Part shown: positions 9,009 to 20,299 of the stretch, in pieces
Layout of the letters: each line of letters starts with the position of its first letter
Numbering within the stretch: the stretch's first letter is position 1
Assembly (NCBI GenBank): GCA_019634735.1
Contig: JAHCAT010000018.1
Span: 1 to 64,000, forward strand
Direction of reading: 5' to 3'
Length of the DNA stretch: 64,000 nt
Source: Lysobacterales bacterium
Lineage (GTDB): Bacteria > Pseudomonadota > Gammaproteobacteria > Xanthomonadales > UBA2363
Position numbers and translations under genes: made by a program
Notes under the pieces: generated by a model
Told to the model about the DNA's origin: nothing
The model's database searches: none
Seen by the model: only the letters and a program-made list of their open reading frames with translations

Positions 9009-9338
9009 TCAGGACTCGCCCGAAAGCCACGCCAGGAATCGATACCAGGCCCAGGCGAGCAGGCAGGCCAGCGGCGTCGCCGCGAGCAGGCCAGCGGCCG
9101 CTTCCAGTTCGCGGCTGCCGCTCCGGGCGGCCTGGTCGACCGCAGTCGTCAGCCACGGCGCGAAGCGCAGCACCAGCGCGATGTTCGCGAGCATGGCGAC
9201 CACGAACAGCGGCAACACGGTGATCGCGAAGATTGCGCGGCCGGGCTGCCGGATTCGCGCGCGGCGCCAGGCGATCGTCGTGACGATGCCATACAGGAGC
9301 GCGACGAAGAGCGAGATCAACGCGGTGCCGAACGACAT
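9009..9338 (-). CDS. Small hypothetical membrane protein
   Basis: A 109-residue protein with three likely membrane helices: residues about 5-23 (TALISLFVALLYGIVTTIA), 34-57 (RAIFAITVLPLFVVAMLANIA and on) and 81-104 (AAAGLLAATPLACLLAWAWY and on). The loop between helices 2 and 3 has mixed charge. I do not recognise the family. It starts 67 bp after the sigma factor gene on the same strand and could be the third gene of the kinase-sigma unit, which would suggest a membrane-side role in that system. The placement is seen; the role is inference. Confidence 0.6.
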   Translation of the reverse strand: MSFGTALISLFVALLYGIVTTIAWRRARIRQPGRAIFAITVLPLFVVAMLANIALVLRFAPWLTTAVDQAARSGSRELEAAAGLLAATPLACLLAWAWYRFLAWLSGES

Positions 9339-9405
9339 TCAGGGTGCCTCGTACGGTGGCCCGGTCGTGGCGTGCGAGGCGGAGGGCGCCCGTTCTGGAC
9401 GAACC

Positions 9406-9966
9406 TCAACCGCCCAGGCGGTCGCGCAGCCAGGCCCGCGCCACCGTCCAGCGCCGGTGCACGGTGCGCTCGTCGCGACCGATCACCTGACCGATCTCGG
9501 CCATTTCCAGTCCGCCGAAGAAACGCAGCTCGACGACGCCGGCCAGCTCCGGGTCGATCTTCTCGAGCGCCTGCAGGGCCTCGTCGACCTCCTGCAGGCC
9601 GTAGTGCTCGGGGATCGGCAGTTCCAGGCTGGCATGGAAATCCTCGCGGATCCAGCCGCCGCCGCGCTTGCCGGCCTGGCTGCGGCGGGCGTCGTCGACC
9701 AGGATCTGGCGCATGATGCGGGCGGCGCCGTTGAACAGGTGCCGGCGGTCGCTGAAGTTGACGTGCCCGGCGCCCAGCAGGCGCACGAACATCTCGTTGA
9801 CCAGGGCGGTGGGCTGCAGGGTGTCGTGGCCGCGGTGGCCGCGCAGCTCGGAGGCCGCCAGGGTGCGCAGGTCGCCGTAGACCATCGGCAACAGCTCGGC
9901 CAGCGCCGCCTGGTCGCCTTCCTGCCAGCGCGCCAGCAGCCCTTGCAGATGCTCGGTGTCCGCCAT
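9406..9966 (-). CDS. ECF-type RNA polymerase sigma factor, TIGR02999 group
   Basis: A 186-residue sigma factor with region 2 (LLPMVYGDLRTLAASELRGH, then LQPTALVNEMFVRLLG and FNGAARIMRQILVDDARR) and region 4 (VVELRFFGGLEMAEIGQVI followed by the recognition helix RDERTVHRRWTVARAWL). The text HDTLQPTALVNE and RRHLFNGAARIMRQILVD is the hallmark of the group whose genes usually sit beside transmembrane Ser/Thr kinases rather than anti-sigma factors. Here the kinase gene ends 46 bp upstream on the same strand, so phosphorylation by that kinase is the likely control. No anti-sigma factor gene is present. Confidence 0.92.
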   Translation of the reverse strand: MADTEHLQGLLARWQEGDQAALAELLPMVYGDLRTLAASELRGHRGHDTLQPTALVNEMFVRLLGAGHVNFSDRRHLFNGAARIMRQILVDDARRSQAGKRGGGWIREDFHASLELPIPEHYGLQEVDEALQALEKIDPELAGVVELRFFGGLEMAEIGQVIGRDERTVHRRWTVARAWLRDRLGG

Positions 9967-10012
9967 CGCGCAGCTCCCTGTCCTTCCCCTGGGGTGATTC
10001 TACGCCCGTGGC

Positions 10013-12589
10013 TCAGTCGGCCGGCGTGACCTGGTCGCCGGAAAGCTGCGCCAGTGCCAGCGTCGCCTGGCGGGTGTCCCAGGCCGCCTCGCCGAGGCCG
10101 TCGCGCAGCTGCGCCACCACGCCGGCAAGGGCGGCCGCCAGGTCGTCCGGGGTGCGGTCGTGCCGGCGCAGGCAGTCGATGCGATGCCAGGCCAGCGCCG
10201 GTGCCCGGAAGCGGTCGTCCCCATAGCGCGCGGCGGCGGCGCGGAAGCCGTCCAGCGCGGCCTCCAGGTCGCCGCGGGCGCACGCCAGCCGGGCACGGGC
10301 ATGCTGCACGCGCGGAAAGTAGGCGCTGTCCGGCCAGGGGGCGATGATCGCCCAGGCTTCGTCGAGGTCGGCCGCGGCCTGGTCCAGGCGTTGCAGCCCG
10401 AGCAGGGCGGTGCCGCGGTTGTTCAGCGCGGCGGCCACATAGGCGTTGTCGTCCCCGAACACGGTGCGCAGGATCGGCAGCGCTTCGTCGAGCAGGACCT
10501 GCGCCTCCGCGAACCGGCCAAGTCGGATCTCCATCAGCGCCAGGTTGTTGAGCTTGATCCCGACGTCGCGGTGGTCGTCGCCAAGGGTGCGGCGCAGGCG
10601 GTCGATGCCTTCGCGGTAGTTGGCGCGCGCCTCCTCGTAGCGATGCAGGTCGGTCTGCTGGTCGGCGAGCTGGGCCAGTGCCCGACCGTAGTCGGGATGA
10701 TCCACGCCGAAGGCCAGGCGGTACGCGGCCACCGCCTGGCGGGTCCGCTCGGCGGCCTGTTCCGGCCGCTGCAGCACTTCCAGGGTGCCGGCGCTGGTCA
10801 GCAGGGCCTCGCTGAAGAACGACGGGTCCTGGTCGAACAGCCGGTTGCGCAGGGCCAGCAGCCGGTCCTGGGCCTGCACGGCCTCTTCGAAGCGCCGCTG
10901 ATTGAGCAGGCTGCCGGCCAGGGCCGACAGCGCGTGGGCATGGGCCAGACCGTCGCCGGGGCCCAGGCGCTCGAGGAGACGCTGCGCCAGGTCGTGGTGG
11001 CGAAGGGCGTTGTCCTGCCAGTTGCCGTCGGTGTCGGCCTGGCTGGCCGCGGCCAGGATGCGTGCCAGCTGGGCGCGCTGGGCGCGGTCGTCGGGATCGA
11101 GCAGCTCGAGCGCCTGGGCGTACAGGGCACGCGCCTCCGGATACAGGCCGATGCTCTGGTAGGAGCGCGCCACCGTGGCCAGCAGGCCGGCGCGGGTATC
11201 GGCGGGCATGGTGGCGGCGCCCGCCACCCGGCTGGCGCCCAGGTCGAGCAGCTCGCGGGCCGTGGTGTCGGCCTGGGGCTGGATCCGCGGGTCGGCGGCA
11301 CTGAACATCTCCTGCATGAAGCCGGCGATGGCCTGGGCCTGGTCGCGCTCGACGCGGATCTGCCGGTTGCTGGCGGCGAGCTGCACCAGGTGCCAGACAG
11401 CGCCGGCGAACAGCAGCGTCAGGGCGATGCTGGCCACCTGGTTGCGGCGCAGGAACTTGCCAGTGCGGTACAGGATGTGGCCGCGTCGCGCGCGCACCGG
11501 CAGGCCGGCCAGCCAGCGTTGCAGGTCCTGCACCAGCGCGGCGACCGTGTCGTAGCGGTCCTGCGGCGACGGCGCCAGGGCCTTGCCGAGGATCCGCGCC
11601 AGGTCGCCGCGCAACTGCCTCAACAGGCGTTCGGGCGAGGCGCGGCGCAGGCTGGCAAGGTGCCGGGCGCGCTCGGGATCGGCGGCAAGCAGGGCCTTGA
11701 GCGCCTGGTCCGGGCGGGGCACGGTTGCCGTGGCGTCGGCGCCGGCGCGCGACCGTGCCTCGTGGGCGGGGATGCCGCTGAGCAGTTCGAACAGCACCAG
11801 GCCCAGCTGGTAGACGTCGCAGGCGGTGCTGACCGGCTCGCCGCGAATCTGTTCCGGGGACGCATAGGCCGGTGTCAGGCTGAGCGTGTGCAGGGGGCCG
11901 CCGGTCTCGTCGAGCAGGCGGGCGATGCCGAAATCGAGCAGGCGCGGCTCGCCGCTGCCGTCGACCAGGATGTTGGCCGGCTTGATGTCGCGATGCACGA
12001 CCAGGCTGCGGTGCGCCGACTGCACGGCTTCGCCGACCCGGGCCAACAGTCGCGCCCGGGCGCGCAGGTCGAGCCGGCGGCCATCGCACCAGGTGGTGAT
12101 CGCCTCGCCGCGGACATGCTCCATGGCGAACCAGGCCTGGCCTTCGTCGGTGAAGCCGCCGTCGACCAGACGGGCGATGCCCGGGTGGCCGAGCCGCGCC
12201 AGGATGCTGCGTTCGCGAAGGAAGCGCTGCGCCAGCACCGGCGTGTCGGCGCGGATCAGCTTGAGCGCGACCCGCTGCTCGAAGCCGCCGTCGACACGCT
12301 CGGCGAGATAGACCACCCCCATGCCGCCATGGCCGATCACGTCGATCAGGCGGAACGGGCCGATGCGCTGGCCGATCCGGCGTCTTGCCGGCGGCAGCCG
12401 CGTCGGCTCGGACCCGCCGGCCTCGCCGCTGAGTCCGGTTTCGGTGCAGTCGACCTGGACGAGCAGGGCGCGGACCCGGGCCAGCAGGTCGCGGTCCTCG
12501 CCGCAGCGCTCGGCGACCAGCGCCGCGCGGGCGGCGCCCTGCGGCTGCGCCAGCGCGTCCTCGAGTATCTCCAGAGCCCTGCGTTCCAC
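10013..12589 (-). CDS. Transmembrane Ser/Thr protein kinase with TPR region
   Basis: An 858-residue eukaryote-like kinase (Hanks type). The kinase domain covers residues about 75-360: glycine loop GHGGMGVVYLAE, catalytic lysine VALK near 110, HRDIKPANILV near 199, DFG near 219 and the activation segment YASPEQIRGE. A single membrane helix follows at about 385-406, and then some 450 residues of helical TPR-like repeats that would lie in the periplasm as a sensing or docking part. A GTG start at 12589 was chosen because it begins the usual helical N-terminus of these kinases and has an AAGGGG run upstream; ATG codons at 12646/12643 would add 18-19 poorly related residues. It directly precedes the ECF sigma factor gene, its probable target. 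Confidence 0.9.
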   Translation of the reverse strand: MERRALEILEDALAQPQGAARAALVAERCGEDRDLLARVRALLVQVDCTETGLSGEAGGSEPTRLPPARRRIGQRIGPFRLIDVIGHGGMGVVYLAERVDGGFEQRVALKLIRADTPVLAQRFLRERSILARLGHPGIARLVDGGFTDEGQAWFAMEHVRGEAITTWCDGRRLDLRARARLLARVGEAVQSAHRSLVVHRDIKPANILVDGSGEPRLLDFGIARLLDETGGPLHTLSLTPAYASPEQIRGEPVSTACDVYQLGLVLFELLSGIPAHEARSRAGADATATVPRPDQALKALLAADPERARHLASLRRASPERLLRQLRGDLARILGKALAPSPQDRYDTVAALVQDLQRWLAGLPVRARRGHILYRTGKFLRRNQVASIALTLLFAGAVWHLVQLAASNRQIRVERDQAQAIAGFMQEMFSAADPRIQPQADTTARELLDLGASRVAGAATMPADTRAGLLATVARSYQSIGLYPEARALYAQALELLDPDDRAQRAQLARILAAASQADTDGNWQDNALRHHDLAQRLLERLGPGDGLAHAHALSALAGSLLNQRRFEEAVQAQDRLLALRNRLFDQDPSFFSEALLTSAGTLEVLQRPEQAAERTRQAVAAYRLAFGVDHPDYGRALAQLADQQTDLHRYEEARANYREGIDRLRRTLGDDHRDVGIKLNNLALMEIRLGRFAEAQVLLDEALPILRTVFGDDNAYVAAALNNRGTALLGLQRLDQAAADLDEAWAIIAPWPDSAYFPRVQHARARLACARGDLEAALDGFRAAAARYGDDRFRAPALAWHRIDCLRRHDRTPDDLAAALAGVVAQLRDGLGEAAWDTRQATLALAQLSGDQVTPAD

Positions 12590-12768
12590 CGTCCCGCCCC
12601 TTGCCGGTCCGTGTCGGCACCCGTTGCGGGCGCCAGAGGCCATCATGTCAGGTTTGCGTCCCGGTCTGCGTAGGAACCTCAGGAAGGACGGAAGAGCTCC
12701 GGGCTGCTAGCGTGGCTCGGCGGCGCCCGAGCCGCCGTCCGATCCCCGCCTCTCACGGAGTCAAGGTC

Positions 12769-12897
12769 ATGACCGATTCGCGTCTTCCCGCCCGCGGCCT
12801 GCATGCAGGCACAGAACAGCCCAAGCCCGGCGACAGTCCGGAACCGGAGCCGACGCCGACGCCGAAGACCCCGGACTTTCCGAACGGTCCGCGCTGA
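12769..12897 (+). CDS. Possible small proline-rich peptide
   Basis: A 42-residue reading frame starting with ATG eight bases after a GGAG purine run (CACGGAGTCAAGGTC). The peptide is hydrophilic, and its last half is dominated by proline and acidic residues (PKPGDSPEPEPTPTPKTPD). It has no signal peptide and no domain. It lies between the divergent kinase gene and the 3' end of mutS, and its TGA (12895-12897) directly abuts the mutS stop. The ribosome binding site is the main support. It could equally be chance in GC-rich DNA. Confidence 0.35.
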   Translation: MTDSRLPARGLHAGTEQPKPGDSPEPEPTPTPKTPDFPNGPR

Positions 12898-15465
12898 TCA
12901 CAGCAGGGCACGCAGCCGGTACAGCGCGGCCAGTGCGTCGCGCGGGCTGAGCGCATCCGGGTCGAGATCGCGCAGCGCCTGCTCGGCGGCCGACGGCGCT
13001 GCGGCCGTGAACAGGCTGAGCTGGCCCTGCGCAGGTGCGCCGACGCCGGCCGCGGCCTGGCGTTCGAGGCCGGCCAGCACGGCGCGCGCCTGCGTCACCA
13101 CCGTCGCCGGCACCCCGGCCAGGCGCGCCACCTGCAGGCCGTAGCTGCGGCTGGCCGGACCCTCCTTGACCGCGTGCAGGAACACCAGGCGCTCGCCGTG
13201 CTCGACGGCATCCAGGTGCACGTTGGCGATGCCCTCGTGCTCGCCGGCCAGGGTGGTCAGTTCGAAGTAGTGGGTGGCGAACAGGCACCAGCAGCGGTTG
13301 GTGGTGGCCAGGTGCACGGCGATCGCCCGGGCCAGCGCCATGCCGTCGTAGGTGCTGGTGCCGCGGCCGATCTCGTCGACCAGCACCAGTGAGCTGGCGC
13401 TGGCGTTGTGCAGGATGTTGGCGATCTCGGCCATCTCGACCATGAAGGTGGACTGGCCGCGCGCCAGGTCGTCGCCGGCGCCGATGCGGGTGAAGATGCG
13501 GTCCACCGGCCCGATCCGCGCGCTGCGCGCCGGTACGAAGCTGCCGATGTGTGCGAGCAGCACGATCAGCGCCACCTGGCGCATGTAGGTGCTCTTGCCG
13601 CCCATGTTCGGACCGGTCACCACCAGCATCCGGCGGTCCGCATCCAGGCGGATGTCGTTGGGCTCGAACGGGCCGTCCAGAACGCGCTCGACCACCGGAT
13701 GGCGGCCGCCCTCGATGGCGATTCCGGGCGCTTCGTCGAGCACGGGACGCACGTAGTCCAGGGCGCCGGCGCGCTCCGCCAGGGCCGCCAGCACGTCCAG
13801 CTCGGCCAGTGCCTGCGCTGCCCGGCGCAGCGGGTCCAGGCGGTCGGCCAAGGCGTCGATCAGGTCTTCGTAGCGCGCGCGCTCCCGCATCAGGGCGCGC
13901 TCGCGCGCCGACAGCGCCTTGTCCTCGAACGCCTTGAGCTCCTCGGTCACGTAGCGCTCGGCGTTCTTGGTGGTCTGCCGGCGCGTGTAGTGCGCCGGCA
14001 CCCGGGCGTCGTGGCTGCGGCCGAATTCGATGTAGTAGCCGTGCACCCGGTTGTAGCCGACCTTGAGGGTGGCGATGCCGGTGGCGGTGCGCTCGCGCGC
14101 TTCCAGCTCGGTCAGCCAGCCGGCGGCGTCGGCATCGATCCGTCGCAGCTCGTCGAGTTCCGCATCGAATCCGGCGGCGATCACGCCGCCGTCGCGGAGC
14201 AGTGCCGGTGGCGTCTCCACCAGAGCCGCGGCGAGCAGCGCGAGGCTGGCGTGCTGGTCGCCCAGCGCATCGAGCAGGCTGGCCAGCAACGGACTGTCGT
14301 CCTCGACCGCCAGGATCTCGCGCAAGGCCGGCAGCAGCGCCAGGCCATCGCGCAGCGCCGCCAGGTCGCGCGGCCGGGCCGAGCGCAGCGCGACCCGCGA
14401 CAGGATGCGTTCCAGGTCGCCGCAGCCGCGCAGCAGGTCCCGGAGCGACTGCTCCCGGCGCGTTTCCTGCAGCCAGGCCAGCGCCTGCTGGCGCTGCGCG
14501 AGCACGCCGCGGTCGCGCAACGGGCGATGCAGCCAGCGGCGCAGCAGGCGGCCACCCATGGTGGTCACCGTGCTGTCGATGACGCCGAGCAGGGTGTGCT
14601 CGCGGCGGCCCTCCGGATGGCTGTCCAGCTCGAGGTGCCGCCGGGTTGCGGCGTCCAGGGCCACCGCCTGCTCGGCGACCTCCAGGGTAAGCCCGGTGAG
14701 GTGGGGCAGGGCGGTCTTCTGGGTGTCCTGGACATAGGCGAGCAGCGCGCCTGCCGCGGCCACCGCCAGCGGCGCGTCGCTGCAGCCGAAGCCGCTCAGG
14801 TCGCGGGTCCCGAAGAACCGGCACAGGGCCGACTGCGCGCCCTCGGGGTCGAAATGCCAGGGCGGCCGCTGGCGCAGGCCGGCCAACGCCGGCAGCCCAT
14901 CCGGCAGCGTCACGCCCTCGGCGAGCAGGGTTTCCGCGGGCGCCAGCCGCGCCAGCTCGGCGGCCAGGGCCGGCGGCCCGTCCAGCTGGGCCAGGCTGAA
15001 GCGCCCGGCTGCCAGGTCCAGCCAGGCAAGGCCGTAGCCGTCGGCGCCGGCATGGATGGCGGCCAGCAACTGGTCGCGACGCTCCTCCAGCAGCGATTCG
15101 TCGGTGACCGTGCCGGGCGTGACGATGCGCACCACCTTGCGTTCGACCAGCCCCTTGCTGGCGGCCGGATCGCCGACCTGCTCGCAGATCGCCACCGGTT
15201 CGCCCAGGCGGACCAGCCGTGCCAGGTAGTTCTCGGCGGCGTGCACCGGCACACCGGCCATCGGGATCGGCGCGCCGGCGCTGGCGCCGCGCTGGGTCAG
15301 GGTGATGTCGAGCAGGCGCGCCGCCTTGCGGGCGTCGTCGTAGAACAGTTCGTAGAAGTCGCCCATCCGGAAGAACAGCAGGATGTCCGGGTGCTCGCGC
15401 TTGGCCGCCAGGTACTGGCGCATCAGCGGCGTGTGCTGGTCCAGCTCGGAATCGGTGATGGCCAC
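12898..15465 (-). CDS. mutS: DNA mismatch repair protein MutS
   Basis: An 855-residue mismatch recognition ATPase. It has the N-terminal mismatch-binding domain with the conserved F-x-E motif region ([19 protein letters not shown], residues about 27-45), the connector and lever domains, and the C-terminal ABC ATPase with Walker [14 protein letters not shown] near 614, Walker [17 protein letters not shown] and the signature around [12 protein letters not shown]. Length matches proteobacterial MutS, so the protein appears complete. It is divergent from pncC with a 65-bp gap. mutL is not in the window. Confidence 0.98.
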   Translation of the reverse strand: MAITDSELDQHTPLMRQYLAAKREHPDILLFFRMGDFYELFYDDARKAARLLDITLTQRGASAGAPIPMAGVPVHAAENYLARLVRLGEPVAICEQVGDPAASKGLVERKVVRIVTPGTVTDESLLEERRDQLLAAIHAGADGYGLAWLDLAAGRFSLAQLDGPPALAAELARLAPAETLLAEGVTLPDGLPALAGLRQRPPWHFDPEGAQSALCRFFGTRDLSGFGCSDAPLAVAAAGALLAYVQDTQKTALPHLTGLTLEVAEQAVALDAATRRHLELDSHPEGRREHTLLGVIDSTVTTMGGRLLRRWLHRPLRDRGVLAQRQQALAWLQETRREQSLRDLLRGCGDLERILSRVALRSARPRDLAALRDGLALLPALREILAVEDDSPLLASLLDALGDQHASLALLAAALVETPPALLRDGGVIAAGFDAELDELRRIDADAAGWLTELEARERTATGIATLKVGYNRVHGYYIEFGRSHDARVPAHYTRRQTTKNAERYVTEELKAFEDKALSARERALMRERARYEDLIDALADRLDPLRRAAQALAELDVLAALAERAGALDYVRPVLDEAPGIAIEGGRHPVVERVLDGPFEPNDIRLDADRRMLVVTGPNMGGKSTYMRQVALIVLLAHIGSFVPARSARIGPVDRIFTRIGAGDDLARGQSTFMVEMAEIANILHNASASSLVLVDEIGRGTSTYDGMALARAIAVHLATTNRCWCLFATHYFELTTLAGEHEGIANVHLDAVEHGERLVFLHAVKEGPASRSYGLQVARLAGVPATVVTQARAVLAGLERQAAAGVGAPAQGQLSLFTAAAPSAAEQALRDLDPDALSPRDALAALYRLRALL

Positions 15466-15530
15466 GGAATGGTCGGTCGCGAGGGGGCGGCGCTACAGTG
15501 GCGCGGCCCGCCCTTGTACCGTGACCGCCG

Positions 15531-16024
15531 ATGATGCTCAAGCCGGCCGACGACGACCTCGACGCCCTTGCCGACCGCGTGGCGGCGGCGCTGCGCCGGC
15601 GTGGCTGGCGCCTGGCCTGCGCGGAGAGCTGCACCGGCGGCTGGCTGGCCAAGGTGCTGACCGACCGCGCCGGCAGCTCGACGTGGTTCGAGGGCGGCGT
15701 GGTCGCCTATGGCAACGACGCCAAGCAGGCCCTGCTGGACGTGCCGGCGCCGTTGCTGGCCAAGGTCGGCGCGGTCAGCGAGGCCTGCGCCCGGGCGATG
15801 GCGCTTGGCGCGCTGCGTCGTTTCCGCGCCGACCTGGCGGTGGCGATCACCGGCATCGCCGGGCCCGGCGGCGGCAGCGCCGACAAGCCGGTCGGCACCG
15901 TCTGGCTGGCCTGGGTCGGGCCGGGGCCGGCGATCGCTGCCCGATGCCATCGCTTCGAGGGCGACCGCGACGTGGTGCGCCGGCAGGCGGTTGCCTGCGC
16001 CCTGGCCGGCCTGGAGGAACGGGC

Positions 16025-16028
<4 letters not shown>
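15531..16028 (+). CDS. pncC: Nicotinamide-nucleotide amidase (CinA C-terminal family)
   Basis: A 165-residue stand-alone CinA C-terminal domain protein. It carries RRGWRLACAESCTGGWLAK at residues 23-41, with the conserved ESCTGG of the active site, the GGVVAYGNDAK segment and AITGIAGPGGGSADKPVGT. The enzyme deamidates NMN to NaMN in pyridine nucleotide recycling. Two ATG codons in tandem (15531, 15534) can start it. In many gammaproteobacteria this gene precedes recA; here a transporter gene is inserted between it and lexA, and the pncC stop codon overlaps that gene's apparent CTG start. Confidence 0.93.
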
Positions 16029-17458
<1,430 letters not shown>

Positions 17459-17550
17459 TCCCCGCCCAGCAACCCGGCCACCCACACGCCCAGTCCCCGC
17501 TCCCCACGCCCCGCTTCGCGCCTCCCGCTCCCCGCTCCCCGCTCCCCGCC

Positions 17551-17610
17551 GCTTCCCGCCGCTTCCCGCCGCTTCCCGCCGCTTCCCGCCGCTTCCCGCC
17601 GCTTCCCGCG
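17551..17610. repeat. 10-bp tandem array (GCTTCCCGCC)6
   Basis: Six consecutive 10-bp units: five exact GCTTCCCGCC and a last one ending in G. They are preceded by degenerate CTCCCCG units from about 17500. The array lies between the YfcC-type gene and lexA, immediately before a heptamer array. Confidence 0.9.
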
Positions 17611-17630
17611 TCTCCGCTTCCCCGCTTCCC

Positions 17631-17686
17631 TGGTCCCTGGTCCCTGGTCCCTGGTCCCCGGTCCCCGGTCCCCGGTCCCCGGTCCC
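17631..17686. repeat. Heptanucleotide tandem array (NGGTCCC)8
   Basis: Eight perfect 7-bp units, four TGGTCCC followed by four CGGTCCC, ending 6 bp before the lexA -35 region. The block order (T-type then C-type) resembles the array between alaS and csrA. Length change here would move nothing in a coding frame but could alter the upstream region of the lexA promoter. Confidence 0.95.
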
Positions 17687-17692
17687 CGCCCC

Positions 17693-17727
17693 TTGCATCA
17701 CGACCCCATGAGTAGTAATACTGCTAA
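17693..17727 (+). promoter_or_regulatory. lexA promoter with overlapping LexA operator
   Basis: The 19-bp palindrome TGAGTAGTAATACTGCTAA (17709-17727) matches the Xanthomonas-type LexA box (TTAG-N-rich-CTAA, with the TAGTAATACT core) at 17 of 19 positions. A -10 box TAATAC (17717-17722) lies inside it, and TTGCAT (17693-17698) with an 18-base spacer is a possible -35. The operator ends 3 bp before the lexA ATG, so LexA would block its own promoter and the transcript would begin at or near the ATG. Confidence 0.8.
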
Positions 17728-17730
17728 CCC

Positions 17731-18375
17731 ATGGAGCTCACAGCCACCCAGCAGGCCATCCTCGACCTGATCGCCGAACGCGTCGAGGCCGAGGGCGTGC
17801 CGCCCTCGCAGGCCGAGATCGCCCGCGCCTTCGGCTTCAGGGGCGTCCGCGCCGCCCAGTACCACCTCGAGGCCCTGGAGGCCGCCGGCGCCATCGAGCG
17901 GATGCCCGGGCGCGCCCGCGGCATCCGGGTGCTGCGCGCGCCGATGCCGCCCCAGGGCAGCCTGCCGCTGGCGCCGGCCCTGCCCGATGCCGCGGTGGCG
18001 CTGCCCGTGCTCGGCCGGGTCGCCGCCGGTGCCCCGATCGGCACCGACCTCGACCACGACCACCAGGTCATCCTCGACCGCAGCCTGTTCTCGCCGATGC
18101 CCGACTACCTGCTGCGCGTGCAGGGCGATTCCATGCGCGACGAGGGCATCCTGGACGGCGACCTGATCGGCGTCCGCGCGACCCGCCAGGCGCGCGCCGG
18201 CCAGGTGGTGGTCGCCCGGATCGACGACGAGATCACCGTCAAGCGCCTGGACCTCACCGCCGCCGGCGTCCGGCTGCTGCCGGCCAACCCGGACTACCCG
18301 GCCATCGAGCTGGCGACCGGCCAGGATTTCGCCATCGAGGGCCTGTACTGCGGCCTGGTGCGCCCGAACCGATGA
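17731..18375 (+). CDS. lexA: SOS response repressor LexA
   Basis: A 214-residue repressor-protease. Residues 1-65 are the winged helix DNA-binding domain (LTATQQAILDLIAERVEAEG, PPSQAEIARAFGF). The self-cleavage site is Ala99-Gly100 in GRVAAGAPIG. The catalytic dyad is Ser134 (QGDSMRDEGI) and Lys171 (DEITVKRL). The protein represses SOS genes until RecA filaments stimulate its self-cleavage. The ATG at 17731 gives the family N-terminus and follows the operator by 3 bp, leaving no room for a Shine-Dalgarno sequence and suggesting a leaderless mRNA. recA follows on the same strand. Confidence 0.97.
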   Translation: MELTATQQAILDLIAERVEAEGVPPSQAEIARAFGFRGVRAAQYHLEALEAAGAIERMPGRARGIRVLRAPMPPQGSLPLAPALPDAAVALPVLGRVAAGAPIGTDLDHDHQVILDRSLFSPMPDYLLRVQGDSMRDEGILDGDLIGVRATRQARAGQVVVARIDDEITVKRLDLTAAGVRLLPANPDYPAIELATGQDFAIEGLYCGLVRPNR

Positions 18376-18546
18376 GCCGGCCCCGGCCACCGGAATTTTC
18401 CGCCCGCCCGCCGCGGCGTCTTCCCACGGCCGGCTGCGGCGCCGTTCCGCTGCCGCCGTCCGTCCGGCCCGGCATCCTTCTCAGGGCGTGAGACCGCGCC
18501 CGCCCATACTCCAGCCATCCAAGCCAACGACACGGGACAAAGCACC

Positions 18547-19590
<1,044 letters not shown>

Positions 19591-19696
19591 TGGCACGGCC
19601 GGCGGCATGCCGGATGGCAGGGCCGGCGCCGGACGGCCTCGTCCCTGCCGTGGCGGACCGGGTGCCGCCGTCGTCGCCTGAAGTGGCCCGGCTGCC

Positions 19697-20224
19697 ATGA
19701 GTGGCCGGGGGCCGCGCTGGGGCGGCGGGCGCGGCGGCCGGCGCGACCGGGACGAGCCGCCGCCGGCGGTCGATCCGATGGCCCGGGCCATGGGCCTGCT
19801 TGCCCGACGCGAACATTCCGCGCGGGAGCTGGCACGCAAGCTCGCCGACGGCGGCGCCGAGGCCGATGCCATCGCCGCCACCCTGTCCGAACTGGGCGAC
19901 CGCGACCTGCAGTCCGACCAGCGCTTCGCCGAACTGCTGGTCCGCAGCCGCATCGCCCGCGGCCAGGGTCCGATCGCCATCGCTTCGGAGCTGCGCAGCC
20001 ACGGTGTCGACGACGCCAACGCGCGGGCGGCCGTCGAGGCCCAGACGGTCGACTGGGCGGAACGGGCGCGCGAACTGTGCAGCCGCCGCTTCGGCGCCAG
20101 CCTGGGCGACCCGGCCGGGCGCCGGCGCTGCGCGGCCTTCCTGCAGCGGCGCGGCTTTCCTGGTGCCCTGGTCCGTGAGGTCCTGGCCGGGTTCTCCCTG
20201 ACCGGCGAGTCCGACGACGACTGA
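19697..20224 (+). CDS. recX: Regulatory protein RecX
   Basis: A 175-residue RecX family protein that modulates RecA filaments. A Gly/Arg-rich N-terminal tail of about 25 residues precedes the three-helix repeats: [40 protein letters not shown] with [17 protein letters not shown]; and [20 protein letters not shown] with FLQRRGF. Its place 106 bp after recA on the same strand is the usual one. The N-terminal tail is longer than in E. coli RecX, and an internal ATG near residue 28 could be an alternative start. Confidence 0.93.
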   Translation: MSGRGPRWGGGRGGRRDRDEPPPAVDPMARAMGLLARREHSARELARKLADGGAEADAIAATLSELGDRDLQSDQRFAELLVRSRIARGQGPIAIASELRSHGVDDANARAAVEAQTVDWAERARELCSRRFGASLGDPAGRRRCAAFLQRRGFPGALVREVLAGFSLTGESDDD

Positions 20225-20299
20225 CCCCGGGACGGCTCGCGCGCGGCGATCCCGGCGCGGCGATGGCATCATGCGCGACCGCCTTCCCGATCTCCCGGC

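Noticed and set aside
17551..17686. CRISPR array
   Set aside because: The repeats are 7-10 bp back-to-back units with no spacers and no cas genes. No CRISPR-like pattern occurs elsewhere in the window.
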